A stretch of 5,922 nt of DNA from Flavipsychrobacter stenotrophus. Lineage in GTDB: Bacteria > Bacteroidota > Bacteroidia > Chitinophagales > Chitinophagaceae. The stretch covers positions 1-5,922 of the forward strand of contig CANBTK010000143.1 in NCBI GenBank assembly GCA_947372365.1, written 5' to 3'. Below, piece after piece: positions 1-5,922 of the stretch. Below the pieces are notes generated by a model. The model did not search any database. It saw only the letters and a list, made by a program, of their open reading frames with translations, and had not been told where the DNA came from. Within the stretch, counting starts at the first letter, position 1. Each line of letters begins with the position of its first letter. A program made the position numbers and the translations under genes.

Positions 1-1968
1 AGGCAGTATGTTTGCAACATTACCAGATGGGTCAAGGTAAGTATTGTTGCTAGGGTTGTAAGTATAGTTTACACCATTAACCCTGGTAATTGGGTTGGTT
101 TTATCTAACTTAAGGTTACCGTTGTCAACACTGCTCACTAACTGGCGCATTTGCTGCCACAGTGATTGTGTACCACCAAGGTTCTCCTGTGCTACGAAAT
201 ACTTTATTATCCTCTGCTGATAATAAAGGCCGAACTCGATATTGTGTGTAATGCCAGCTGCTTTAAGGTCAAAGCCTGCACTTACAGTAAGTGCATATTG
301 GTTAGAATTCTGGTGCTGGTAGTAAGTCTGTGTAGAACCAGGGCTTGTAAACAGGCCATAGGTAGCAGATGGCTCATCACCGTTTGCTAAAGCATTTTTT
401 GACTGAAGCTGGTTGATAGTAAATGGCAGGTTATCATTCAGTGACCTGTAATACTGGCTGGTATAGTTAGCCATTACAGGGTTCAGTTCAGACCTTGTGA
501 AACTAATACCGGTTGGTGCTGTTACGAATAATGTAGTTGCCTGCCTGCCGGTTACTGAGTCTAAAGTGTTAGGAGAGTAGAAATCCTTAAAGCCCTTTGT
601 GAACTTACCAATGTAACCATAGTTAAAGATGTCTTTTTTGAATTTTTCGTCTTCAACAATAAATGATGTATTTTGGTAATCAACCTGAACATCATAATAA
701 GCATTTGAAATGATGTTGTGCTTGCTGGTATCAGTACCGCCGCCTTGCTTACCGAATTTCTGCCTGAAGTGAATGTAACCACGTCCATTATAATCGTGCC
801 TTATTGGTGTAGCCTCAGGTGCAAACAAGTTCCTGCTCCTGCTGTACTGGTCAGCCTTAGTGTAACCGAAGTTACCACCTGCAGCAAGGTACATATTGTC
901 AGACAGTTTGTAATCTAATTTACCATTGAAGCGAAGCTCCCTGGTTACGTTGTGAGGTGGCTGCTTAACGCGAGTCAACTGGTCAAGCGTAACATAGTTA
1001 GATGCATAGTTATATACTGGCTGGCCGCTGTTGTCAGAAACAATTTTCAACGGATTTTTCTGCAGGTTGGCTAAAACGTCGCCTTTGGCAACATACTCAT
1101 TGTTATACGTAGGGTTCCTGTTATGGTCATTGTAATAATCGGCACTTAAAGAGAAGCCCATTAAACCTTCTTTTGGTTTAGTAGAGTCCTTTGGGTGCTT
1201 CCTGATGATTGGGCCGCCTACTGACAAGGAAAGCAGGTTATTGTTGTAGCCATCTAATGAAGTTTGCGCCCTTACGCTACCGCCCAATTTAGGGGAAACA
1301 CCGGTAGATGTAATGTTGATAACCGCACCGGATACGTCACCGTAGTTGGCAGGGATACCAGATGCAATAACTTCAAGCTGTGCAGTAGAGCCTTGCGCCA
1401 TGTTTACACCGGCTGAACCCTGTACCTGCACACCATCTATGATGTACACGTTACCTGAAGTACGGCCACCGTCAGAACTAACGTCAGCACCGCGCTTGCT
1501 TTGGTAGATACCAGGCGATAATGCCACAAGGTCGGTAGTTGATGTGGTAGGCTTGGTTTTGATTTCCGCCGCCGTAAGGATAACGTTGTTCTTGTAAGGG
1601 TCAATAAGCGGCTTTTTATAAGCTATAATTTTCACCTCTTTCAGGTTTGTACCTTCGCCTGAAAGGGTAAAATTCTGCCCAGTTTTTTGCCCAGGGGCGA
1701 CAACCACACCTGTTATTGTTTGTGTCCTTTTACCGGTATAAGACACGGTAACATCATACAAACCCGGGTCAAGAGGCTTGGCGCTGTACTTGCCATCATA
1801 GTCGGTAACTGTACCTGCCCTCAATATCCCCCCCTGCATAACCCTTACAGAGGCATTGATTAAAGGCTCTTTTCCCTCTAAAACAGTACCCAGAATTTCC
1901 TGGGCCATTGCTGATCCCGACAGGCCTACCAAAACAAACAAAAGGACGTGACGTAATGTGCGATTCAT
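1..1968 (-). CDS. TonB-dependent outer-membrane receptor, N-terminal 656 residues (C-terminus off window)
   Basis: The frame read from the ATG at 1968-1966 stays open for 656 codons to the window edge. Residues 1-22 form a signal peptide with a hydrophobic LLFVLVGL core and an AMA|QE cleavage site. Residues 24-103 fit a carboxypeptidase-regulatory-like beta-sandwich (GTV...DYDGKYSAKPLDPGLYDVTVSY). Residues about 125-222 fit the TonB plug: LVALSPGIYQ, then GNVYIIDGVQVQG (172-184), then ANYGDVSGAVINITSTG (207-223). The remainder is rich in Tyr, Asn and alternating polar/aromatic stretches, as expected for barrel strands and loops. Such receptors import substrates too large for porins, using TonB/ExbBD energy. 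The plug does not look like SusC; it is closer to the general Oar-like group. Full-length relatives are usually about 900-1150 residues, so some 300-450 are probably missing. No STN domain is present. The substrate is unknown. The start is set by the signal peptide; there is no Shine-Dalgarno sequence, only an AT-rich leader. Confidence 0.93.
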   Translation of the reverse strand, partial: MNRTLRHVLLFVLVGLSGSAMAQEILGTVLEGKEPLINASVRVMQGGILRAGTVTDYDGKYSAKPLDPGLYDVTVSYTGKRTQTITGVVVAPGQKTGQNFTLSGEGTNLKEVKIIAYKKPLIDPYKNNVILTAAEIKTKPTTSTTDLVALSPGIYQSKRGADVSSDGGRTSGNVYIIDGVQVQGSAGVNMAQGSTAQLEVIASGIPANYGDVSGAVINITSTGVSPKLGGSVRAQTSLDGYNNNLLSLSVGGPIIRKHPKDSTKPKEGLMGFSLSADYYNDHNRNPTYNNEYVAKGDVLANLQKNPLKIVSDNSGQPVYNYASNYVTLDQLTRVKQPPHNVTRELRFNGKLDYKLSDNMYLAAGGNFGYTKADQYSRSRNLFAPEATPIRHDYNGRGYIHFRQKFGKQGGGTDTSKHNIISNAYYDVQVDYQNTSFIVEDEKFKKDIFNYGYIGKFTKGFKDFYSPNTLDSVTGRQATTLFVTAPTGISFTRSELNPVMANYTSQYYRSLNDNLPFTINQLQSKNALANGDEPSATYGLFTSPGSTQTYYQHQNSNQYALTVSAGFDLKAAGITHNIEFGLYYQQRIIKYFVAQENLGGTQSLWQQMRQLVSSVDNGNLKLDKTNPITRVNGVNYTYNPSNNTYLDPSGNVANILP

Positions 1969-2039
1969 ATCTAAATTAATAAATTATTAGCAAATGTGGG
2001 CGTAAAGATAAAAAAAACTGTTAAAAATACTCCGGCTAA

Positions 2040-2067
2040 GAAATATATTTTCCATTTACCTTTCAAA
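2040..2067 (-). promoter_or_regulatory. Candidate Bacteroidota-type promoter for the TonB receptor
   Basis: Read on the minus strand there is TTTG (2067-2064), a 16-bp spacer, then TATATTTC (2047-2040). This is one mismatch from the Bacteroidota -7 consensus TAnnTTTG. The spacer is slightly shorter than the usual 17-23 bp. It would give a leader of roughly 65 nt before the ATG at 1968. The region is AT-rich, so a chance match is quite possible. A second -7-like box, TATCTTTA (2010-2003), lacks an upstream TTG at suitable distance. Confidence 0.25.
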
Positions 2068-2119
2068 ACCCTGTGTTAACTAAAAGTCAACTTTTTGTTA
2101 AACGCCTACTTAATAGACG

Positions 2120-2152
2120 AAGGAAAGGTTAAATTCCTTGGGTAAAACCCAA
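2120..2152 (-). terminator. Two adjacent hairpins downstream of the dehydrogenase gene, possible transcript end
   Basis: On the minus strand TTGGGT-TTT-ACCCAA (2152-2138) forms a 6-bp stem with a 3-nt loop. It is followed by AAGGAA / TTCCTT (2139-2134 pairing with 2125-2120) with an 8-nt loop; the two stems share two bases. They begin 26 bp after the dehydrogenase stop and precede the receptor gene. A T-run lies before the first stem rather than after the last one, so neither is a textbook intrinsic terminator. The role is inferred from position only. Confidence 0.22.
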
Positions 2153-2177
2153 AAAAATATTTTTAGACGCTGTAAAA

Positions 2178-3116
2178 TCAAATCAAATTAATTTTTTCAA
2201 CAAGCGTTTTACTCATCTTATAAAGGGCTTCAAAAGTATATCCCGCAATATGGGGGGTGGTTATTACGTTATTCATCGTTAGCATTTCCTGAAAAAAACT
2301 GTGCATTTCGGGCTTCATTTTCGATATCGGCTCCGTTTCGTAAACATCCAGGCAAGCGCCAATTACCTTATTTGCTTTTAGCCCCTTGTACAATGCGCTG
2401 ATAGAAACTACGTTGCCACGAGAGGTATTAATAAGAATAAATGGCTTCTTCATTGACTGTACAAATGCATCATTAAAATAATGGGCTGTATCTGGCTGCT
2501 GAGGCACATGGAAACTAACAATATCTGCCTGCTCAAAAATCGGCTCAAGGCTATCGCAATTAATAATGCCGCCAGGGATGTTGTTGCGGTTGTATTTGTC
2601 ATAAACCATAACCCGCATATCAAACCCTTGCAATTTCTTTGCAAGTGCCCGCCCGGTATGCCCAAACCCAATGATGCCTATAACTTTGTTTTCTAATTCT
2701 ATACCCCGGTTCTCATCTCGCAGCCATACCCCACCCTTCATTTCGGTATTGCTTACCACTACCTTCCTTACCAGCGCTAACAAAAGCCCCAGGGCATGCT
2801 CCCCTACTGCATTACAGTTGCCCTCCGGGCTGCCAATACACGCTATACCCTTACTTTGGGCATACTTACAATCTATAACTTCCATGCCAGAGCCCATCCT
2901 GCCAATCCATTTTAGCGAAGGTGCTGCGTTAATGAGGCTTTCATCGAGCTGTAGCCTTGTTGATGTGATAACACCCTCACAATCAGCTATAAGGCCATAA
3001 GCCGATGCCTGTGTTATGCCTTCAGCCAATACGCACTCATAACCCAATGCTTCCAGCCCTTCCAGAAGCACTTTATGCACTGGCGCGGCAATAAGCGCCT
3101 TTTTATTGTTTTTCAT
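2178..3116 (-). CDS. D-isomer-specific 2-hydroxyacid dehydrogenase (phosphoglycerate-dehydrogenase-like), NAD(P)-dependent
   Basis: This 312-residue cytoplasmic oxidoreductase belongs to the family that interconverts 2-hydroxyacids and 2-oxoacids. The nucleotide-binding fold sits at about residues 100-285 and contains GFGHTG (150-155, GxGxxG) and Asp173 at the end of the second strand, which favours NAD over NADP. The catalytic triad is Arg233 (NTSRG), Glu262 (YETEP) and His289 (TPHIAG). The split substrate domain is residues 1-99 plus the C-terminal helix. At 312 residues it has no ACT or other regulatory tail, unlike the roughly 410-residue E. coli SerA. By my ungapped comparison with remembered SerA, Arg54 is kept but the neighbouring substrate-site Arg is Ser52, so 3-phosphoglycerate may not be the substrate. 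I chose the ATG at 3116-3114: it gives an N-terminus starting directly at the first strand (KKALIAAP) and a 14-nt overlap with rsmA. An upstream ATG at 3152 would add 12 residues with no family match. It is probably co-transcribed with, and translationally coupled to, rsmA. Confidence 0.9.
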   Translation of the reverse strand: MKNNKKALIAAPVHKVLLEGLEALGYECVLAEGITQASAYGLIADCEGVITSTRLQLDESLINAAPSLKWIGRMGSGMEVIDCKYAQSKGIACIGSPEGNCNAVGEHALGLLLALVRKVVVSNTEMKGGVWLRDENRGIELENKVIGIIGFGHTGRALAKKLQGFDMRVMVYDKYNRNNIPGGIINCDSLEPIFEQADIVSFHVPQQPDTAHYFNDAFVQSMKKPFILINTSRGNVVSISALYKGLKANKVIGACLDVYETEPISKMKPEMHSFFQEMLTMNNVITTPHIAGYTFEALYKMSKTLVEKINLI

Positions 3117-3867
3117 GAAAATACTGCTGGTAAAGGCCCACAAAATCGGCAACAGATAATTGTTCTGCCCGCTTATCCATTATTTTATCGGCAAGTGCCG
3201 ATGGCGGCACAACACTTTTTAACGCATTGCGCAAGGTTTTCCTTCTTTGGTTAAAGGCAGCCTTGACCAAAATCATAAACCTCCTTTTATCATTGATTTC
3301 AAATGGATTATGGATGTTCGTAAACTTCAGCACGCCACTTTTCACTTTTGGTGGTGGTGTAAAGCAGTTTTCATGTACCTCAAACAGGAATTCGACTTTG
3401 AAGAAAGCCTGCATCAGCACGCTGAGGATACCATAGGTTTTGCTGCCCGGCCCGGCTGCAACCCTTAACGCGACTTCTTTCTGAAACATACCTATTACTT
3501 CATTCACTGAAGGTTCCCACTCCAGTACTTTAAAAAGAATGGGCGATGATATATTATAGGGGAAATTCCCAATGACGCTAAAGCTATCGCTGAACGGCTG
3601 CTGCGCTTTAAGTATATCGCCGGTAATCACCTTGCCTTTAAGTTCGGGGTAAGTTTTTTCAAGGTAGGCCACCTTTTCTGTATCTACCTCAATAGCCAGG
3701 TAGTTGGCATCCGGTATCTCCTTGAGGTATTTAGTGATGGCACCACCACCCGGCCCCACCTCTAAAATATTAATGCCTTTACTTACGCCAAGCTGGGCTA
3801 CAATTTTCTGGCACACATTTTCGTCATGAAGAAAGTGCTGGCCCAAACTCTTTTTGAGGGTGTACAT
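3103..3867 (-). CDS. rsmA: 16S rRNA (adenine1518-N6/adenine1519-N6)-dimethyltransferase RsmA (KsgA)
   Basis: RsmA uses S-adenosylmethionine to dimethylate two adjacent adenines in the loop of helix 45 of 16S rRNA, a late step in 30S maturation; loss classically gives kasugamycin resistance. The 254-residue product matches the family's usual length (about 255-270). It starts with the diagnostic LKKSLGQHFLHDENV (4-18). Then come SAM motif I, LEVGPGGGAIT (35-45), acidic Glu60 (AIEVD) ending strand 2, Asp84 (TGDIL), and catalytic motif IV, NFPYNIS (101-107). FTPPPKVKSGV and FNQRRKTLRNAL lie in the C-terminal domain, as in known KsgA proteins. The reading frame stays open 44 codons further upstream to an ATG at 3999, but that extension has no family resemblance. 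The ATG at 3867-3865 places the conserved motif at residue 4, as expected. Its 3' end overlaps the dehydrogenase start by 14 nt. Confidence 0.97.
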   Translation of the reverse strand: MYTLKKSLGQHFLHDENVCQKIVAQLGVSKGINILEVGPGGGAITKYLKEIPDANYLAIEVDTEKVAYLEKTYPELKGKVITGDILKAQQPFSDSFSVIGNFPYNISSPILFKVLEWEPSVNEVIGMFQKEVALRVAAGPGSKTYGILSVLMQAFFKVEFLFEVHENCFTPPPKVKSGVLKFTNIHNPFEINDKRRFMILVKAAFNQRRKTLRNALKSVVPPSALADKIMDKRAEQLSVADFVGLYQQYFHEKQ

Positions 3868-3878
3868 CCTGCAAAAGT

Positions 3879-3886
3879 CAAAATTA
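3879..3886 (-). promoter_or_regulatory. Candidate -7 box upstream of rsmA
   Basis: The minus strand reads TAATTTTG, an exact match to the Bacteroidota -7 consensus TAnnTTTG, ending 11 bp before the rsmA ATG. No TTG lies 17-23 bp upstream, and transcription from here would leave a leader of only about 5 nt. It is a weak candidate. If real, it would exclude the upstream ATG at 3999. Confidence 0.22.
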
Positions 3887-4025
3887 GTACGCCAAATGCC
3901 AAAAAGAATTTTCACACGATACCACCCTGCTGAACATAAACCTGTCCTACACAGGGTATTATGCCTTAAAAACTCACGCCTGTATGCCAACGCCCACACC
4001 CATTAGCCCCCAAAAACGCCAAATA

Positions 4026-4065
4026 TTGACCGTTCGTGAAGTTTTTTGACCGTTCGTGAAGTTTT
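4026..4065. repeat. Two perfect tandem copies of a 20-bp unit, possible operator
   Basis: The unit ttgaccgttcgtgaagtttt occurs at 4026-4045 and again at 4046-4065 without any mismatch, followed by a fragment of a third start (tttgg). Inside each unit GTTC-GT-GAAG forms a near-palindromic core. A 20-bp period is close to two helical turns, so both cores face the same side of the DNA, as in cooperative regulator sites. It lies 159 bp upstream of the rsmA start and about 460 bp upstream of the beta-helix gene. The regulator, if any, is unknown. Confidence 0.85.
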
Positions 4066-4137
4066 TTTGGACAAGGCATACCAGACTCTGTAAATTACAC
4101 TAGTTATTTTATTGTGAACAAATTAAAAATGTGATGT

Positions 4138-4242
4138 ATGAAGCCTATAACAATTGCGGTGTCTGTTTTCTTGCTACTTTCCTATTTCGTGATATTTATT
4201 ATCAATCTGTATTTCATCTTTAAGTACCTTGACTTTATATGA
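4138..4242 (+). CDS. Possible 34-residue single-span membrane peptide
   Basis: An ATG at 4138-4140 opens 34 codons ending in TGA. The product starts MKPITIAVSVFLLLSYF, continues with a mostly hydrophobic stretch to about residue 28, and ends with a short tail containing Lys29 and Asp32. This would be one transmembrane helix, with Lys2 near the start, followed by a polar and aromatic end. I do not recognise a family. It sits alone between the tandem repeat and the beta-helix gene, on the same strand as the latter. A loose promoter-like pair (TTTG at 4066-4069, TAAATTAC at 4091-4098) lies upstream. AT-rich DNA easily yields hydrophobic short frames by chance, and another short frame starts 4 bp earlier, so this remains speculative. 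Confidence 0.22.
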   Translation: MKPITIAVSVFLLLSYFVIFIINLYFIFKYLDFI

Positions 4243-4322
4243 TTTTTCCTTAATGAGAACTAACTAAGTAGCAATAAATGACTGTTTTCCACACAATGAG
4301 CCCAAAAATTACCGTCAAAAAG

Positions 4323-4353
4323 TTGGAAACATCAAAAGTGTTCTGTAAATTTA
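4323..4353 (+). promoter_or_regulatory. Candidate promoter for the beta-helix protein gene
   Basis: TTG at 4323-4325 is separated by 20 bp from TAAATTTA at 4346-4353. This fits the Bacteroidota layout TTG-N17-23-TAnnTTTG with one mismatch in the last base. It would leave a leader of about 165 nt before the ATG at 4526. The -7-like box lies inside a 14-bp palindrome. Another -7-like box, TATACTTG (4412-4419), has its nearest TTG 28 bp away and fits less well. Confidence 0.25.
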
Positions 4354-4359
4354 AATTTA
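4346..4359. repeat. 14-bp perfect AT palindrome
   Basis: TAAATTTAAATTTA equals its own reverse complement. It overlaps the candidate -7 box of the beta-helix gene, so it could be an operator, but a palindrome made only of A and T in an AT-rich region may be chance. Confidence 0.35.
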
Positions 4360-4525
4360 GCTAACTTTAAATACAAATAATTGCCTATCATACAACAACA
4401 ATTTATTAACTTATACTTGTAATCAACATGCAAATCAACTCTCACAAATTCCAACGGTTCCGATGTGTTTAGCCTCCTGAAAACACTAAAAGAAACACAC
4501 AATATTCACATTTAACTCAATAGTT

Positions 4526-5922
4526 ATGACTACCTCTACTCCAACCAACCTTGGGCTACCAAAAGTATTATTACTTTTCGTAGCCATTTTTTTTGCATTT
4601 AATGCAAATGCCCAATTATCGGGCACTAAAAATATTCCGGGCGACTACGCAACACTTGGTGCTGCTATTGCGGCGCTAAACAGCAGTGGCGTTGCTACCG
4701 GCGGCGTAACGCTCAACGTAATAGCGGGTAACCCGCAAACGGCACCCGTGGCAGGCGGCACGGGGTCGGATGCCTCGGCAATAGGTGCGGGCTACGTAAT
4801 AAAAATTACCAGTGCTGTACCAACAGCATCGAACCCCGTTGTCATACAAGGCAACGGAAACACTATAACAGCATCCGGCCTCTCAACAGCATCTAACTAC
4901 AATGATGCTATTTTTACCATAGCAGGCACCAGCTATATTACCATTAACAACTTTGTAATGAACGACAATGCAGCCAATACTACGGTTGCAGCATCTAACA
5001 ACAAAACAGAAATTGGGGTAGCTATTGTGCGTGGCAACGGCACAACACTCGGCTCGCAGTACAATACTGTCAGCAACTGTACCATTACGCTGGGGCAAGG
5101 CGCGGCTTATACCAATACCGTGGGCATATATGTCAATTCCAGCAACAGCTTTAACGTTGCCTATGCCACTGCTACGGCAGCAACATCGGCAGCAGGTGCT
5201 AACAGCTACAATTCATTTTACAGCAATACCATTTCCGGCGTAACATGCGGTATCACATTAATAGGCACGTCGGGCTTTAATGACGTCGGCAATGTAGTTG
5301 GAGCATCAGGCCAGGGCAACACAATAACGCTCACTCCCCGCACCGCTGCCATGACTATGACCACTGCGTATGCTAATTATGTTAAGACCAGGCAAGAAGG
5401 CATCTTCTTACTCAACAACAATTCATTTTTTGCACAGTACAACAGCATAAGGCTCGCAACCGGTGGTACTACCAACACGCCCAATAACGGCATCTTTGCC
5501 AGCACATCGGCCAGTGGCGCATACACCAATACAATCACCAACAATACTATTTCGCTCACCACCGCTACAGCGGCTATAGCTTTGAACGGTATACAAAATA
5601 CTTCTGGCAACTCTAGCGCAACGCTGAAACTGGATAACAATACCATACGCGATACTGCAACTACCGGGGCCAACGTAGGTATATCGAATACTGCAGCGGG
5701 AGTTACTATTAACGCTAAAAATAACAACATAAGGCTCAGCAACACTACCGGTGCTGTAACCGGGATTACCAGCAGCGGGGCTGCCACTACAGTTAATATG
5801 AATAATGACACATTAACTGCTGTGTCTACTACTGGTGGCGTAACCGGCATATTGCAAGTGACAGGTGCCGTAACAACCCTGAGCATGGCAAGCAACAGGG
5901 TTACCATAACAACCGGAGCAAC
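4526..5922 (+). CDS. Secreted right-handed beta-helix surface protein, N-terminal 465 residues (C-terminus off window)
   Basis: The frame is open from the ATG at 4526 to the right edge. Residues 1-29 form a signal peptide: a polar start, Lys13, the hydrophobic VLLLFVAIFFAF and an ANA|Q cleavage site. Residues 37-110 (IPGDYATLGAAIAALNSSG, GGVTLNVIAG, NPVVIQGNG) match a start I know from large Bacteroidota surface proteins, where a first beta-strand layer leads into a parallel beta-helix. Further on, the motif N-x-T/N-I/L recurs in coils such as NTVSNCTITL, YNSFYSNTISG and ITNNTISL, and becomes regular from residue 339. The protein is rich in Thr, Asn, Ser, Ala and Gly and poor in charged residues. 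No catalytic motif of a pectate lyase or other enzyme is visible. Proteins of this type are usually very long and often end in a type IX secretion sorting domain; that end is outside the window, so export route and length are inferred. Roles proposed for relatives include adhesion and matrix formation. The start is fixed by the signal peptide. Confidence 0.87.
   Translation, partial: MTTSTPTNLGLPKVLLLFVAIFFAFNANAQLSGTKNIPGDYATLGAAIAALNSSGVATGGVTLNVIAGNPQTAPVAGGTGSDASAIGAGYVIKITSAVPTASNPVVIQGNGNTITASGLSTASNYNDAIFTIAGTSYITINNFVMNDNAANTTVAASNNKTEIGVAIVRGNGTTLGSQYNTVSNCTITLGQGAAYTNTVGIYVNSSNSFNVAYATATAATSAAGANSYNSFYSNTISGVTCGITLIGTSGFNDVGNVVGASGQGNTITLTPRTAAMTMTTAYANYVKTRQEGIFLLNNNSFFAQYNSIRLATGGTTNTPNNGIFASTSASGAYTNTITNNTISLTTATAAIALNGIQNTSGNSSATLKLDNNTIRDTATTGANVGISNTAAGVTINAKNNNIRLSNTTGAVTGITSSGAATTVNMNNDTLTAVSTTGGVTGILQVTGAVTTLSMASNRVTITTGA
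5540..5922 (+). repeat. In-frame protein repeats of about 28-29 residues (beta-helix coils)
   Basis: Within the beta-helix protein, units begin with N-N-T/N-I or a variant at residues 339 (NNTISL), 371 (NNTIRD), 399 (NNNIRL), 427 (NDTLTA) and 456 (SNRVTI). Unit lengths are 32, 28, 28 and 29 residues; the last is cut by the window. The middle of each unit carries a TTGA/G-x-VTGI-like or ANVGI segment followed by a T-V/L-x-M/I strand. The repeats are diverged at the DNA level, so they are structural coils rather than recent duplications. Confidence 0.75.

Larger units (their letters stand above)
3868..4525. other. 658-bp divergent intergenic region between rsmA and the beta-helix gene
   Basis: This stretch separates the minus-strand rsmA unit from the plus-strand surface-protein gene and contains no convincing long gene. 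The rsmA-proximal part (3868-4020) is less AT-rich. It holds a short hairpin, CCTGT-CCTAC-ACAGG (3941-3955). The middle holds the 2 x 20-bp repeat (4026-4065) and a possible 34-codon ORF (4138-4242). The right part (about 4243-4525) is strongly AT-rich, with a 14-bp palindrome and a promoter-like pair. No tRNA or known riboswitch structure was recognised. Its length suggests long leaders or regulatory binding on one or both sides. Confidence 0.7.

Noticed and set aside
166..918. Small open frames on both strands within the receptor gene (166-390, 561-788, 718-918)
   Set aside because: They lie inside the well-supported receptor reading frame, in other frames, and encode low-complexity sequence without domains.
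1..1968. Assignment of the receptor as SusC with a following SusD partner
   Set aside because: The plug lacks the usual SusC/RagA-type signature and resembles the general TonB receptor or Oar-like form. The downstream neighbour is outside the window.
3117..3152. 12-codon N-terminal extension of the dehydrogenase
   Set aside because: It would overlap rsmA by 50 nt and add residues before the first beta-strand of the family fold.
3941..3955. 5-bp hairpin CCTGT-CCTAC-ACAGG upstream of rsmA
   Set aside because: The stem is too short and lacks a U-run or conserved context, so no regulatory role can be supported.
3868..3999. 44-codon N-terminal extension of rsmA
   Set aside because: The extension is Arg/Cys/Trp-rich with no family similarity. 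The conserved LKKSLGQHFL motif normally lies at the very N-terminus, which the ATG at 3867 provides.
4026..4065. CRISPR-like repeat
   Set aside because: There are only two directly abutting copies with no spacers, and no cas gene is in the window.
4428..4472. 14-codon leader ORF upstream of the beta-helix gene
   Set aside because: A short ATG-to-stop frame of this size is expected by chance, and its residues suggest no attenuator or other known leader function.
5377..5907. 176-codon open frame on the minus strand
   Set aside because: It is antisense to the beta-helix protein. Its Val/Leu/Ala-rich hydrophobic sequence is what the complement of Thr/Asn/Ser/Gly-rich codons produces, and it has no recognisable domain.

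Overview
The window looks like Bacteroidota DNA, probably from the Chitinophagia/Sphingobacteriia/Flavobacteriia part of the phylum; I cannot fix the family. The evidence is a TonB-dependent receptor that begins with a carboxypeptidase-regulatory-like domain, a secreted beta-helix protein with an N-terminus typical of Bacteroidota surface proteins, gene starts without Shine-Dalgarno sequences in AT-rich leaders, and an RsmA with the NFPYNIS form of motif IV.

Layout. Positions 1-1968 (minus) hold the first 656 codons of an outer-membrane TonB-dependent receptor whose C-terminal barrel runs off the left edge. A 209-bp AT-rich gap (1969-2177) follows, with two small hairpins and a weak candidate promoter. 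Positions 2178-3116 (minus) encode a 312-residue D-2-hydroxyacid dehydrogenase. It overlaps by 14 nt the end of rsmA (3103-3867, minus), the 16S rRNA dimethyladenosine transferase. A 658-bp divergent intergenic region (3868-4525) carries a striking 2 x 20-bp tandem repeat, a possible 34-codon membrane-peptide ORF, a 14-bp palindrome and weak promoter-like elements. From 4526 to the right edge (plus) runs the start of a long secreted right-handed beta-helix protein, 465 codons visible and still open.

How the parts relate. rsmA and the dehydrogenase form a tight two-gene unit (ribosome maturation plus a metabolic oxidoreductase of unknown substrate). The receptor and the beta-helix protein are both cell-envelope or surface proteins but lie at opposite ends, in opposite orientations, and probably have their own promoters. 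Both are truncated by the window, so receptor substrate class and the presence of a type IX secretion sorting domain cannot be judged here.

No RNA gene, insertion sequence, CRISPR array or phage gene is visible. I see no clear evidence of a new multi-gene system. The most unusual elements are the tandem 20-bp repeat upstream of rsmA and the periodic 28-29 residue repeats of the beta-helix protein.
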